A model generated the notes under the pieces. That model saw only the letters and a program-made list of their open reading frames with translations. It was not told the origin of the DNA and made no database searches. From Casuarina equisetifolia (Eukaryota > Streptophyta > Magnoliopsida > Fagales > Casuarinaceae): DNA of 64,000 nucleotides. The DNA is taken from NCBI GenBank assembly GCA_028551475.1, contig CM052355.1:31833580-31897579 (forward strand), read 5' to 3'. Positions 1 through 10,939 of this stretch are shown piece after piece; position 1 is the stretch's first letter; every line of letters begins with the position of its first letter. Both the position numbers and the translations under genes were made by a program.

Positions 1-660
1 TCCAATGGATCAATAGGTGCTTGTAGTGGGTTTGACCACAACCCTTTTAAGCAACTTGTTGCGAACGAAACTAAGATCACCCCAACGAGGAATTCATGGA
101 GGTGGACCTACAGAATGAAAAGCTCAAGGCTAGTTGATATGTTAGTTAAACATTTTTCATACTTCGAATTTAGAAAGCTTCTGGATAGCTATCTAGATTT
201 TTGTAAAGAGGAGAGATATGAACTTACCTCATGCCAAGAGTTCCCTTAAGAGAGTAAAGGTTAAAATGATGTCTTTGAATTCTCAAAAGTTATGATATTT
301 TCAAACAGTCAATAATTTTGACTGAATTTCAAGAATGCAAATTTAGCTTAGAAAGTCTCCTTGACTTTGCTGAATAAGAAGAAATAAAAGGAATAAGCTA
401 AACACACCCGTTCACACCTATTCACCCACAACGACTTACATTTGACATACTGCCTAAAAATAGTATAAACAAGAAATATACCCGTTGGTTGATCAATTGA
501 AATTGTAAAGTTGATTTCCCTATCTTTGTATACCCTATATTGCAATCGTTATCAAACTTATATTGAAAATGAAAAACAAGGAATTAGTTAAGAAAAACAT
601 ATGCAAATGCTTCAAAATTGACTTGAGTCCAACATAGGATAAACTACTATATTGCATACT
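1..660. repeat. Left copy of a segmental duplication (partner near 58731-59310)
   Basis: No gene is visible here. The segment aligns by eye, same orientation, with about 58731-59310: both begin with a block reading TCCAATGGATCAATAGGTGC and continue through matching stretches such as the GAAACTAAGATCACCC motif and a common end near AGCAAACTTATA. Only small indels separate the copies. Both are followed by a T-rich tract, after which similarity is lost. Short ORFs in this stretch have no family signature and are not conserved in frame, so I treat it as noncoding. Confidence 0.65.
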
Positions 661-1475
661 TTTTTTGTTAATGAAATGTTATGTATTTATATATATCATA
701 AGATTTGTAATAAAAAAATTTCAATAAATTATCCATCACTTAGGCTCAAAAGTGATATTTTGAAAATTCATCACTTACATATACTTGCTATAGTTTAGAA
801 TCCTTAGATTTCATATTAATGAAATTTTGTATTTCACATCCTTATTGATTTTTGCAACAATGATTGTACTTTATAGGCATTGATTGTTAAATACTTTATT
901 ATTTCTTTCATTCCAAATGTAACAAATTATAGCTTTAAAAGATATACTTAATAAGGTTGCTATAAAACTTTTGCTTTTACAAACCTAGCTTAAAAGATAA
1001 TTAGTTCATGGCTAACTATGTCTTCCATATGCATTTAGTAAACCTACAATGAAAGAATAAGTGCTTGTTTGATTTTTTTTGTTATTGACATAAGTTATAT
1101 TGTTAATCCACTAAATTGTTCCATAAAACTACTTAGTCTACTATGATTAATTTGACTTTCATAGTTATCTAGTAGATAAAGTTGTGTTTAATTTTTTTCT
1201 TTCTCAATTTTTTCATAGTCAACAATGTTCAATCCACTAAATTATTTTTCTTTCATAAAAGTCTTGTCTACTCAATTTTTTCATCTTTTTTCAATTCTAA
1301 AATTTTGGCAATGTTGTAATTTGAACTATTAACTAATTGAAAGGTCCTTTTTATTTGTAAGATGTTTTTCTAACTCCAAATTAGTGATCCTTTTATCTCT
1401 ACTTTTAAAATATTTTTCCTTTACATTTTTTTTTTGAAATCGTCCATCTTGCTTATAAAAAATCTGTGATTGTTG
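661..1475 (-). mobile_element. Degenerate LINE 3' fragment
   Basis: This AT-rich stretch resembles, base by base, the 3' part of the LINE insertion at 4416-6077 (for example the segment with CCAAATGTAACAAATTATAGC here and CCAAATGTGATACAATACGG there). It also matches the fragment at about 19985-20370. The T-rich start near 661 would be the poly(A) end of an element lying on the minus strand. No reading frame survives. It is a decayed non-LTR retrotransposon tail. Confidence 0.5.
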
Positions 1476-1723
1476 GAGCTAAGCATGTATTTTTGTCTTG
1501 GTTTGTCATTAGGCGGGCATCTAGATGAGCTGCCATTTTACAGGATCACATAACTTAAATGCACGAGCCCAAGGAAAAAGAAGAGTGCCAAATTAATTAA
1601 TGAACAGATTCTTTTAATTTCAACATTTTGAGCGTCTCAACTAACATAAAGATCAAAATGTAAACTTCAAAACCAAGTACTAAGAACCTACCGTAGGAAT
1701 AAGTGTTTTTTTCCTTTTTTTTT

Positions 1724-1868
1724 TCCTCAGTTAAATGGGAAGGAAAAAATTGTCTCTCAAACTTCAGACCACAAAGTCTGCCCCGTGGGGACTGAACCTT
1801 AGTTAAAGGGGAAGAGAAGAATTGTCTTAAACTCCACGCCACAAGGTCTCCCTTTGGGGTCTAGTCGA
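1724..1868. repeat. Imperfect tandem duplication, unit about 72 bp
   Basis: Two head-to-tail units are visible. The first begins CCTCAGTTAAATGGGAAGG and the second CCTTAGTTAAAGGGGAAGAG. Each runs through AATTGTCT, a CCACAA(A/G)GTCT block and a GGGG(A/T)CT block. The flanking DNA (about 1476-1900) is shared with 20371-20710. It contains no gene and lies downstream of the LBD gene on the minus strand. Confidence 0.55.
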
Positions 1869-2059
1869 GGGTTGCTTAGACCAGAAAAGGTTTATGACAG
1901 AGGGCCTCAGGCCTAAAGCGGTGACAGATCAGCCCACGGTTGGTCGGTGGATGAGTCCCTTATTACAAACTATCTACACGACCACTATGAAATAGAACTC
2001 AATGAGAATTTGTTGATCAAAAAGCTTGATGGCTAAAGAGCTTCAGAACAGGAAACAAA

Positions 2060-2365
2060 TCAACAAGTGGGACCGGCGCCCCTCCCCTCCTCGCTTTCTG
2101 AATTGGTCTGCCCCTGGGCTTGCTGCGTTTGCTGGCCCTGTTGCTGTGCTTGGGACTGCTGTAATGGTTGCAGCAAGAGCTGCGCCTGAAGAGGGTGGTG
2201 GTGATGGACATGATGCTCCGCTTGCTGTGTGTGAGTATGGTAAGGATATTCGTATGTGCCTAAAGCCAGCGAAGGAGACATAACGCCGCCGCCGCTACCA
2301 CTGCCACCACTGCCACCCCCGCCACCACCGGAAACGTTCATCTGATTGAAACCACCCGCAGTGAC
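2060..2365 (-). pseudogene. Orphaned C-terminal region of the LBD36-like gene beyond a premature stop
   Basis: After the TAG at 2366-2368 the same frame stays open for 101 codons to a TGA at 2060-2062. The translation continues exactly as an LBD36-type C-terminus should: a VTxxGFNQ motif, Gly/Ser-rich and His-rich stretches, a long Gln-rich tract, and a final NSESEEGR motif near the end, as in the Arabidopsis family member. This stretch is therefore former coding sequence cut off by one stop codon. It would be translated only by readthrough, or if the stop is an assembly error or a minority allele. Confidence 0.7.
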
Positions 2366-3136
2366 CTAACCACCAGCCGCGGCCCGGTACACCGGGTCGA
2401 ACGCACCGTTGAATCTCACGAGCTCCGGCTGCTGCTGCTGCTGCTCATATGTCCTCAAAAGCTTCTGCTGCTCTGTGGCAGCTACAGCCGCTGCCAATTG
2501 CTGAGCGTCAAATATGTGGTGCTGGTGATGCTGAAATTGGAGCTGTGGCTCGCGAATCACCAATTGCCCACCATGCGCCGGGGACCCAGTGGGAATCCCC
2601 AACATCGAAGACATGCTGTACTGTAACACTGACGATGAAGGATTCCCCGGGTGCACCTAAAATAACAGTCAACCAATTCAATTTTACCATTTCCCGTAAA
2701 ATATGCTTTTGTAAACACTGATAATTCATCGTACAAATAGCAGTACCTGTCGTTGAAGGAGGAATCCCTGTGGTTGAATAATGGGGAGAATGGCCTGAGG
2801 GCCAATGTAAGTGGCGAGCTCCTTCTTGGCAGTAATGAGATCGCTCTGGACCTGCTTCAGCCTGTGCTGGAGGATGGAGATGAGGCCCACGCAGCCGTAC
2901 ACGGGGTCCTGCAGGCGGGCCTCAGCCTCATAGGCCGAAGAGTTAACGGCTTCCTCGCGCTGCGACGCATTTAGCTCATTGAGCTGCTTGGCGACGTTGC
3001 TGGCGCCGAAGACCTTGTGCACGTTCTCGAACTTCTGCGGCTGGTCGGGTGGGAAATACGGCGCAAACACGCACTCCCGTGTGCATTTCCGCCTCACGAA
3101 CTTGCACGCCGCGCACGGTGAGCTCGATGACGACAT
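2366..3136 (-). CDS. LBD36: LOB domain-containing protein, LBD36/ASL1-like, two exons, probably truncated
   Basis: Class I LBD proteins are plant nuclear transcription factors that shape lateral organ boundaries and leaf polarity. Exon 1 (2747-3136) starts at an ATG encoding MSSSSSPCAACK. It holds the zinc-coordinating C-x2-C-x6-C-x3-C block (residues about 8-22), the GAS block with FGASNV, the DPVYGC motif, and the leucine-rich coiled coil after VGLISILQHRLKQ. An ATG 27 codons upstream is in frame but precedes the family's usual start. A 90-bp intron (2657-2746, AG/GTACTG donor, TTTTAG acceptor, phase 0) leads into exon 2 (2656-2366). The joined product is 226 residues, stopping about 100 residues short of relatives. 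Some normally conserved positions are altered: KQL where the family has KLL, SSAYEA for SLAYEA, and RLQDP for RLRDP. That suggests relaxed constraint. Confidence 0.85.
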
Positions 3137-3156
3137 CCTCACTCTCACATAAGAAT

Positions 3157-3286
3157 CTTTAAAAAAAAAAACCCCAAAATTCAGGAAAAAAAGAGGAGAA
3201 AGGAAATCAATCGACATAAATGTGATTGTACAAAATAAGAAATTGCCCTTTTCTCACGAGTGAAGAAAACCGAGAGAGGAAATTAC
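3157..3286 (-). other. Possible 5' UTR intron of the LBD gene
   Basis: On the minus strand a TCTG/GTAATT donor-like site (GT at 3285-3286) is followed by pyrimidine-rich sequence and an AAAG acceptor-like site (3157-3158), 21 bp before the start codon. The acceptor region has long T runs. No transcript evidence is available and this is only a plausible reading of the leader. Confidence 0.25.
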
Positions 3287-3511
3287 CAGAAATGCAAAGA
3301 ACCAATAGAAATGGCGTCATGAAGAAGCTCTCATCTCTCTCATTCAAAATTACACCGTCTCAGGACGAAGTGAAATATTAACCTGTAGAGATCTTCGCTG
3401 ATCCGTCTTGACGAGAAACTGAAGAAAGGTTGTTGACCGTACCTACAGCCTGCACTCTCACCTCAGCACCTACACGGGCTTGAGTACCCTACCTATGTAG
3501 GGGTACCCTTG

Positions 3512-3519
3512 TATTTATA
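3512..3519 (-). promoter_or_regulatory. TATA box candidate for the LBD gene
   Basis: The minus strand reads TATAAATA here, about 375 bp upstream of the ATG. That would place transcription start near 3485. It is the best TATA motif between the start codon and 4 kb. Assignment is by position and motif only. Confidence 0.4.
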
Positions 3520-3539
3520 ATCCTTCTCATATATACACG

Positions 3540-4401
3540 GCATTGTACAAAATATTAAATTGATTTTACAGAAAATAGAGAAATTTATTCACAGCTGTAC
3601 TTTCTCTTCTACCTTCGGCTGACGTGTTTCCGGCCAGCTTCAACCTAGGTTTTGTCCTGTCGTTAATTCCTCCTAAACATGAAATAACACAGTATACATC
3701 TTCACAGGTCGACGAAACAAAGGCACTTTGTAGGGTACTCTTAAGGGAAATCTAAAAAACGTAGGCGTTTTGGAGGGTACTCTTAAAAAAGCGTTCCCGC
3801 AGTACAAGAAAAAGACCCAGAGTCTCGGAAGAATGAAGATTATCAGCATCCAAAAGACAACAATAATGCATAATGACAATGTCAGACGGAACTAATGCAG
3901 TATAATCACCTATTTTTGGAACTTTGGCAGTATGTAATTATGATAGGTAGATAATAATTGAGGGAATTATAATCAAATACAAGGACTTGAGAAGAAAAAG
4001 AAGATATTCCACTAAAATGAAATGAACAAATAATTCAACTTATACCTGATTTGATTGGGAGAAAATATTGTTTAAAACTAAAAAACCTCTAGTTTGGGTG
4101 TGTTTTTCAATTAAAAAAATATTTATTAAACAAAAAAAAAAAACAATGACATTGGGTGTGTGCATGGAACTAGCTCTGGGTTTTGGTTTTTATTTGAAAA
4201 ATCTGCTAGGGTTAACATACGTCATGTGTCACCAAAATGCATGGAGAATGAACAAGGGATCACCTTCTTCTCGTCATTCACTCTCCTTTACGACTAAGTT
4301 GGACCACACGACAGTAATTGAATTATCAGGAACGATAGTAATTGAATTAGCAGCCGGGTTTACCGTTTAGATGCAATACATAATTAATAACATTGTCAGT
4401 A
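3540..4401. other. Intergenic, no recognisable gene
   Basis: AT-rich upstream DNA of the LBD gene. It contains a short near-duplication (AGGGTACTCTTAA occurs twice, around 3735 and 3775) and poly(A) runs. Short ORFs lack any signature. I see no RNA gene or mobile element. Confidence 0.5.
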
Positions 4402-4415
4402 ACTAATATTGAGTT

Positions 4416-6077
4416 TTTTTTTTTTTGTGAAAGGTCAAATTATATATCACCCGTAAAAAATTTACAAGATTGTTCGATTACAAAATATCATCATCTAAGC
4501 TCAAATATTGCACTTGGCAAATTCCAAAGCTCTTATAAAAATTTATTACAATTTGTAAGCTTGACTCCTCTGGTAGATGAAATCTTCCCTCTTACATCCT
4601 TCTTGATTTTAGCAATAATGGTTGAATTATCTAAACTTGTGTCGTTGAATCTTCTTCTATTCATTTTCCTCCAAATGTGATACAATACGGCTTTGAAAGA
4701 TATACTAAGCAAAGTTGTTGTGAAACTCTTCCTTTTAATAATCTTGATTATCCAACATATTTCAACTCTCCAGTGTTCAATTCTTCTAGTTAATCCATTC
4801 ATGTCTAACAAAGCCTTCTAGATGTAGTTTGTGAACCTGCACTTAAAAAATAAATATTCCTGTGATTCTTCTTTTTGTTGGCAGAGGTTGTATTGTAGAT
4901 CTACTGAACTATTCCATTTAGCTACCCGATATGCTGTGGATAGTTTGTTTTTCAAAGTAATCCAGTAGATAAAATTATGCTTTGGTACTCTTTCTTTCTA
5001 GACAAGTGTTGCCCATTCAGTATTTTCTTTGTTCTCTCTTAGTGCTACATAACTTTTGGCAATATTGTATTTTGAGTTCGTTACTAGTTATGTGAGTTCA
5101 CTTCTTACTTGTAAAATATTCCTAAAACTCCAAGCTAGTGATCCTTTCATCTCAACTTCTAATATATTCCTTTCCTTTAAATTTTCTATTATCATCCATT
5201 TAACCCATAAAAAGTTTGAATTGGGGTACATAAAAGACCATAAGAGTTTTCCAATTACTGCCTTATTCTAAGTATGAATGTCTATCAAATCCAATCCTCC
5301 AAAAATTTTAGGCCTACAAACTTCTTTCCATGCTACTTTCGCTACACATTGTCCATTAAATTTACTTGTCCAAAGGAAAGTTCTAATCCTTTTTTCAATT
5401 TCATAAAGAGTCTGTTTTGGCAATAAAAAAATTTGCATCCAATATGTTTGCAATGGAACAGTACACTTTTGCTAGCTGTAATCTCCCCCCATAACTAATA
5501 TACTTAGACTCTCAACTTTTAATTCTTCTCAATATCTTTTCTGTTAGGATAGTACAATCTAGGTTAGAGAGTTTTTTTAGTAATAAATGGAACTCTCAAG
5601 TATTTTATGGGAAGTTGGCCTTCTTAGATAGGAATATGATAAAGTATTAGAGCCTTTTCCTGTTCAAACAAGCCTGAAAAGAAAATTTAACACTTTTTTG
5701 GATGCATCTTCAAACCTATTATATTTGCAAATTCTTGCATAGCATCTAGTAAACACATTATAGACTTAATATCTCCATGAGCAAACAGAAAGAGATCATC
5801 AGCAAAGCATAGATGAATGATCTTTTCTTTAGCACATTTTCAATGAAATTTAAACCTTCCAGAAGATACTTTCTTTTGTATAATTCTGTTAAGAATCTCC
5901 ATCACAATAACAAAGAGAAAAGGAGAGAGAGGGTCTCCTTTTCTAATTCCCTTTGCCCCCTTAAAAAAACCTGTATGAGAGCCATTGATGTTTACAGAAT
6001 ATCCAATAGTAGTGATACAACTTTCAATCAGCAATCTAAATTTGTCTGAAAGTTTCAAAACTTTTAGAGTATTTAGG
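4416..6077 (-). mobile_element. 5'-truncated LINE with 14-bp target-site duplication
   Basis: The sequence ACTAATATTGAGTT occurs at 4402-4415 and again at 6078-6091, bracketing this element. Immediately inside the left copy is a T run, the poly(A) tail of a minus-strand LINE. Coding remnants on the minus strand include reverse-transcriptase sequence with a GIRKGDPLSPFLF motif (about 5840-6115 frame), a trailing zinc-binding RT-tail region (about 5268-5453 and 4533-4811) and the typical NRRRF motif. The frames are broken by stops and shifts, and endonuclease and ORF1 are absent, as expected for target-primed reverse transcription that stopped early. It is paralogous to the longer LINE at 22.2-27.7 kb. 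Confidence 0.9.
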
Positions 6078-6208
6078 ACTAATATTGAGTTATTTGTGAC
6101 GTGAGGTTCATGCAAACCCTAAGCCCTTAATATCCGTGAAGTATTCATTTTAGATTTAAAATGAAGCTAGGTAGTAGAACTATAATCATTATGCACTGTA
6201 ACAAAGGT

Positions 6209-6427
6209 TTAGATTCTTCTCCCTTGCGAATTATAAAAAAATCCGTTTTCATCCGGCGAGAATGTCGCTGGCTGGAGGCGTTGATGCGCAGTGGCGCGTG
6301 GCTGGAGAAGATGACGGCTTTTTGTCCTCACAGCTGGCATGGCGATGCCCGAGAGAGGAAGTGGGAGCAGCCTTGGACATGCTAGTTTGGCACCAGAATG
6401 ATCACATGCTCCTCGCACCACAGCCAT
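6209..6427 (-). pseudogene. Chimeric ORF: B3-family N-terminus fused to a GC-rich repeat
   Basis: The first 17 codons from the ATG at 6425-6427 encode MAVVRGACDHSGAKLAC, the N-terminus of the B3-like family seen intact at 32340-32783 and 52799-53242. The upstream context also matches, with an intron acceptor TTTTTTCCTCAG before GTTCTAGG. After the second Cys the sequence switches into a GC-rich repeat also found near 21.1, 29.1 and 34.0 kb, giving a Leu/Pro/Arg-rich tail to a stop at 6209. The B3 domain itself is missing. It is copy 1 of the array, truncated by rearrangement; a functional product is unlikely. Confidence 0.55.
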
Positions 6428-6537
6428 GGTCCAAAATTTGCTTTCACCCTTCCTAGAACCTGAGGAAAAAACAAAGAGTGGATTGATATAATCAGCCTGA
6501 ACTGATCCCAAAAAATAAACAAGAAAAGACAGAAAAA

Positions 6538-6592
6538 AAAAAGAAAAAAGAAAAAAGAAAGAAGAAGAAGAAGAAGAAGAAGAAGAAGAAGA
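6538..6592. repeat. Purine-rich GAA/AAG microsatellite
   Basis: An A-rich tract passes into about twelve GAA triplets ending near 6592. A shorter GAA version sits at the paralogous place near 30128-30147. The reverse strand gives poly-Leu ORFs that are artefacts. Confidence 0.85.
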
Positions 6593-6822
6593 ACAGACTT
6601 AAAGCACTGCAGGATTTCAACAAAAATGGGAGGCATTTCCGATTGATGAGTAAAATTAAATGAAAAATATCATAGTGTGGAAAACAGTCAAAAGAAGTAA
6701 GATGGTAGAAATCTCACAATTTCTAGCGATGAAGATCACATATAAATAGTGATGAAGTTAGTGGTGAGAAAAGCGTTACCCGTCGTGAAATGTCTTTTCA
6801 AAGAGTGATCCAAGTAAGTACT

Positions 6823-6975
6823 TTAAGTGCTCGGCAGAGAACTTTCTCCGATGTCATTTTCTGTGAGGATCTTCTCGAGCAAGCGTCGGTGCTGAAATTG
6901 TAAATCTACGCAGAGCGGAGATGCTAATCTGTCATCCAGATGAACACATGCACCAACACCTGGCACTGCATCCAT
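6823..6975 (-). pseudogene. B3-like family copy 2, truncated to 50 codons
   Basis: The ATG at 6973-6975 opens a 50-codon frame starting MDAVPG. It contains C-x-H near the start, then VCVD-like and FQHRR segments and the KILTENDI start of the B3 fold. It ends at a TAA (6823-6825) where the paralogs continue. One of the four Cys/His motif positions (the third) is replaced by Ser. The upstream acceptor TTTTTCCTCAG is retained. The rest of the domain is not found next to it, because duplicated noncoding DNA (7.2-9.5 kb) is joined here instead. It is a pseudogene fragment. Confidence 0.7.
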
Positions 6976-7199
6976 TGTCAAAATAGGCTTTCGTACTTCT
7001 TTAAACCTGAGGAAAAAGAAAAAAGAAGAGTTAAATGAAAAATATCAAGTGAAACAACATTCAGAAGCAGGAAAATTCGGTAGAAGCCTTACAGAGAATC
7101 TTTCTCAGGAAGAATGTACAAGCTAAGTAAACAACGCCAGACCTTCGTAATCTTTTCAGTTGCCCACCAACCAAACCTACACGAAAGCCGAGGATATAT

Positions 7200-9470
7200 G
7201 AAGTAAAAAATCCCAACTTCTAATCCTTGAAAATACAGTGAATGCTTTGGCTTAATTTTTGTCCCTGTGGAAATCTCTGCCTAGAATATAAGAATAAGAA
7301 AACTAAGTCGCCGTTTGTTCTATACTCACTCGATAATGGAATAATTAAGTGTTGTTCTATAACACAACGGCTATACAAGTAATGAGACGACGAAACCCTA
7401 TAATTACATTCAAGCCCTTAGCCTTGGGCCCTATCCATCAAACAGGCTACGCCTATATATTTAATAAGCTGACAGTAAGTAATAAGAAAATGAGAACGAA
7501 GTTCTCACAGAAGCTGTACTTGCTTGGCTGTTTCTGAAACAACTGGAAGCCATCTTTTATGACGATGATGATCGAAGGTCAATAAAGGACCCGATTAATC
7601 AAGGTAATATTTCGAGTGATGGGTTTGCTTCTTTTCAGGAGGTTATCTAAAATCATTGAAAAGATTGTTGCTATTCAACTGCCCCACTAAAATCAGAAAA
7701 CTATTAAAAGAAATATGCCACTTGGTACTAGTAGGAAATAATCAGATACCACAATCTTATAACAAAATTTGAAAGCATCATTTTCCTTTATATTCCTTCT
7801 ATTTTCTCCTCAACTTACTCTTTTAATTCAAAAACATTCCTCTTGCTTATAAATACAATCTTAATATACGTGTTGATTAATCTACAATTTTATCTCACGG
7901 CAGGTATAAGGAAATTAATTAGTTCCCTATCCAATTTCAGTAGTTACTCAACCGTTATTTATTCTCATTGAAATAGTAGCATGTCGTTTAATGAATTTTT
8001 TCCTTAACTAGCGCATGCCCTTTACATTTAAAATGAGAGAAAGGAATGAGCTAGGGGCTAATTGAGTTCTAGAACTGAGTATTTTTCTTTGTGTTATTGC
8101 AAGGGCAGAAACATATGCTATTATGATTCCATGAGAGTAATGTTAGTTTTGTAATGTGGAAAATTTGGTTTTCGTGAAGAATTATCTGTAATATACAACA
8201 ACAAGACTAAAAGAATGGAGGGTTAAACAAAGAGATACAGAGAAGTGGACAAGGCACCATCAACTTCCTCTAAAATTGTAAGAACGACTTTATGGATCCA
8301 TTCAATTCAACTCAGTTTAAAGTTAAAATGCATATTATAAGTGTTTTTCATATAACATAAGAATTTTTAGTCAATATTTTTCTATAATTTAAGCTCAATC
8401 ATTTTACTAACAAAAAATTAACCCATTTTTTGTACTAACTTGAATTATATAAAGAAATAACTAACTTTGATATTATGTGAAAAACTTAAAATTTTTTTTA
8501 AAAGACTTCATTTAGAAGAGAGTTATTTAAACTTATAAAATACATTAAAATCTTTTAATGTCTTGCTTTGTGCTCTCCGCCCCAAATAAGCCTAGAGAAA
8601 CTTCAACAGTATATTTGTCTTTTCAGACAATGCCAAAGTCTTCCTAAACCCTAAACCGAAACGTTGGTGAAGGGGCCCACAAGTAACTTTGCCATCGGTC
8701 AAGTGATAACGGTGGCTACATCTCTTTTTTCTTTACATGCTGAATGGTAATGGTGTTTTTAAAAATGAAGAAAGGATGGTGAAAAGAAACTTTCATGGCA
8801 CCATATTTTTTTAATCCAGAACAAATCCAGTTTAATCGGTCAAGTCAATGGAATAGGATGAGCCATTTATTTGACACTGAAGTCCACAGCTGGCACCTCC
8901 CCTTCTCGTGGTTATTATATAATACAAGCATTGAGAATGCTAGAAAACAGTGGCATTTCTTGTTCTCCACAAAGATCCATTTTTATTCTTTATTTAATCT
9001 ATATCCATATTCCATAATAATCCAGACAAACAGGAGTCCATGAGCGGAAGAATTCGATTCATCATGTCAAGGATGTGTAGTCTTTGGATAATCTTTGTTT
9101 GTATACAACCATCAGTTGATTGATAATTTTTCATATATTATTTTATCGGTTTCTTGATGTATAAAAATCTCCAAATAGATGCTAAGATTGTTATTAAGAT
9201 CTTAATCTTAATACTATAAATTTTAGAGTTGAATTTAAGAATATTTTATATGGCAGAAAAAGATCAATACACCTTTCGTATTAAACTTTTAGAGGAAGGA
9301 ATAAATTAAGCATATCTATGTTATATATTATTTTTGGATTTTGTCGAAAGAAAATAAAAATAAAAATCTTACACTTGAAACATTTACTAACTCTCTTAAG
9401 TTTTTAAAACTAAAAATTAAATCTCGGTATCGAGATGGAGTGCCCTGACATATTTAACATATTTAGCATA
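7200..9470. repeat. Segmental duplication block, partner at about 33540-36445
   Basis: Same-orientation similarity runs through this block and the 33.5-36.4 kb region. Matching landmarks include TCCCAACTTCTAATCCTTG, the CTATACAAGTAATGAGAC block, CCTTAGCCTTGG, GAAACAACTGGAAGCCA, GGCGCATGCCCTTTAC-like sequence and CAAACAGGAGTCCATG. Differences are point changes and small indels, plus a roughly 150-bp insertion in the right copy near 35873-36018. ORFs here are not preserved between copies, so the block looks noncoding. Confidence 0.8.
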
Positions 9471-9474
9471 CTTT

Positions 9475-10035
9475 TCAAAAAAAATTCAAAAGCTTAGCCC
9501 GGATATTGTAAATTTGGGTTCTTGCGAGCTCGCCGTAACTCATCTTGAAGGTATCCCAAATTACTTCCATATTATTGGTTTTGGAGACAAACGTCACAAG
9601 GGACTGGTCGATCGACTTCTCCAGCCAGCCAATGATGGCAGAATGACTTGATCCCACTATTCGGCCTTTGCTGTGTAATCTTCCGGCTTGGTAAATTCTC
9701 ATTTATAAACCTTGATTTCTTCTTGGCCTTCAGAGCAGTTCGAACTTGACGACCCCAGAGGTTGTAGACTAGCTTCAATTGACCAAGAGTGGTTCCAGGA
9801 ACCTCATTCGGGGACAAGTGCAGTGGATCATGGAGCGGATTCTCGCAGGATTTCGTCATATTCTCCGTCGACAGACTCTCGGAGAAGACGGAGGTACAAT
9901 TGGAAATATTGTGACTTTTCCGCCGGGGGGGGACACAACGGCAATTCTGCGGTTTGAGATATTTTTGGATCCAGGATATGCCCTAATAGGGCTGGAGGAC
10001 ATAAGTGAAAATTGACTTCCAAAAACGACTTCACT
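9475..10035 (-). mobile_element. Copia-type gag fragment
   Basis: Minus-strand frames translate to pieces of a Copia-family gag polyprotein. One is a segment with IIGWLEKSIDQSLVTFV, followed by EVIWDTFKMSYGELARTQIYNIR-like sequence typical of the gag N-terminal helical region. The reading is split across frames (9475-9702, 9572-9859, 9828-10034). No LTR, protease or RT is nearby. The block interrupts the similarity between the 7.2-9.47 kb and 34.2-36.4 kb duplicates at their right edge. Confidence 0.5.
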
Positions 10036-10458
10036 TGCGAGACTAAATGCAGCTCAAACTGAATGACAACCCGTAACCATTAAACGACGCCGTCTAATGA
10101 AGATGAGGGATTCACCGCGCGAAGCGAACGGCACGAATCTTCAGGCCATAGAAAGAGGAACCTTTTTGACACTCGATTTGTATCCAACTGATGAAACAGA
10201 TGAAGCAGATCAAGATTTAGATTAGAAAATGACAACTAAAAGGGTCAACGGAGAAAGGAACGAGTTTCCCACGTGCATGGCTCTCAATACTATGAAAAGA
10301 AATTAGACGGAAAAGGAAGATTCGAACGTTGGTTGGAGGCAACAAGATGCTCATAAAATCAATCACACAATTTATACTTAATGATGTACGAGAAGGAAAA
10401 TGTATTTATACTTACAAGACCAAGAATGAAAAAACGAATAAATTAAATTAATATACAC
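10036..10458. repeat. Duplicated noncoding segment (partner about 30755-31100)
   Basis: Shared landmarks with the right copy include GAACGGCAC(G/A)AAT, GACACTCGATTTGTATCCAA, CCCAC(A/G)TGCATGGCT and AATGATGTACGAGAAG. No coding sequence is conserved. It adjoins the LINE insertion that follows. Confidence 0.65.
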
Positions 10459-10471
10459 AATGTAAGGCCAT

Positions 10472-10939
10472 TTTTTTTTTTTAAAGAAAAAGTGTTTGAA
10501 CCCTTATTTTGATATTTATCTCATAGTATGAACCAAGGCTCAAAACCTGTGTAAAAAAACTACATAGGATAAGGCATTGAACTTAACCCCTCAATACATA
10601 ATCCCGAACTTCAGGTAATAAGATAATATGAAATAAAACTTTCAAAATACCTAAGAAGATTATACAGTAAATAATAAAATAACAACTTATGATTCTTGAG
10701 ATTGATGTAGTCAAGGAGGCCTGTAATGTTCCAAGCCTAATTGATCTTCCCAAGCTATTTTCCTACAATCTGTTGGTAGAGATCCCAATGTGGACAAAAC
10801 TTGTATTCCTATAAACGAATGACCAAAGTTGGCCAAACCATCTGCAGGAAAATTTGCTTCTCGAAAGATATGGATGATCTTGACATTTAATATTAAATAA
10901 ACTAAGCATTGACGTAATTCATATTCTAAATCCCATGGA
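10472..10939 (-). mobile_element. Short LINE insertion (RNase H tail) with 13-bp target-site duplication
   Basis: AATGTAAGGCCAT occurs at 10459-10471 and at 10940-10952. Inside the left copy is a T run (minus-strand poly(A)). Inside the right end the minus strand translates to an RNase H-like region of plant LINEs with the HIFREANFPADGLANFGH motif, open for about 75 codons. The duplicated partner near 31100-31115 has the uninterrupted site (AATTTAAGGCCATGGG), so the element entered after or during divergence of the two copies. Confidence 0.9.

Noticed and set aside
2026-2974. Plus-strand frames of 73-90 codons across the LBD gene
   Set aside because: They are antisense shadows of the Gln-, Gly- and LOB-coding exons.
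6382-6636. Leu/Phe-rich minus-strand frame
   Set aside because: It is translated from the GAA/AAG microsatellite.
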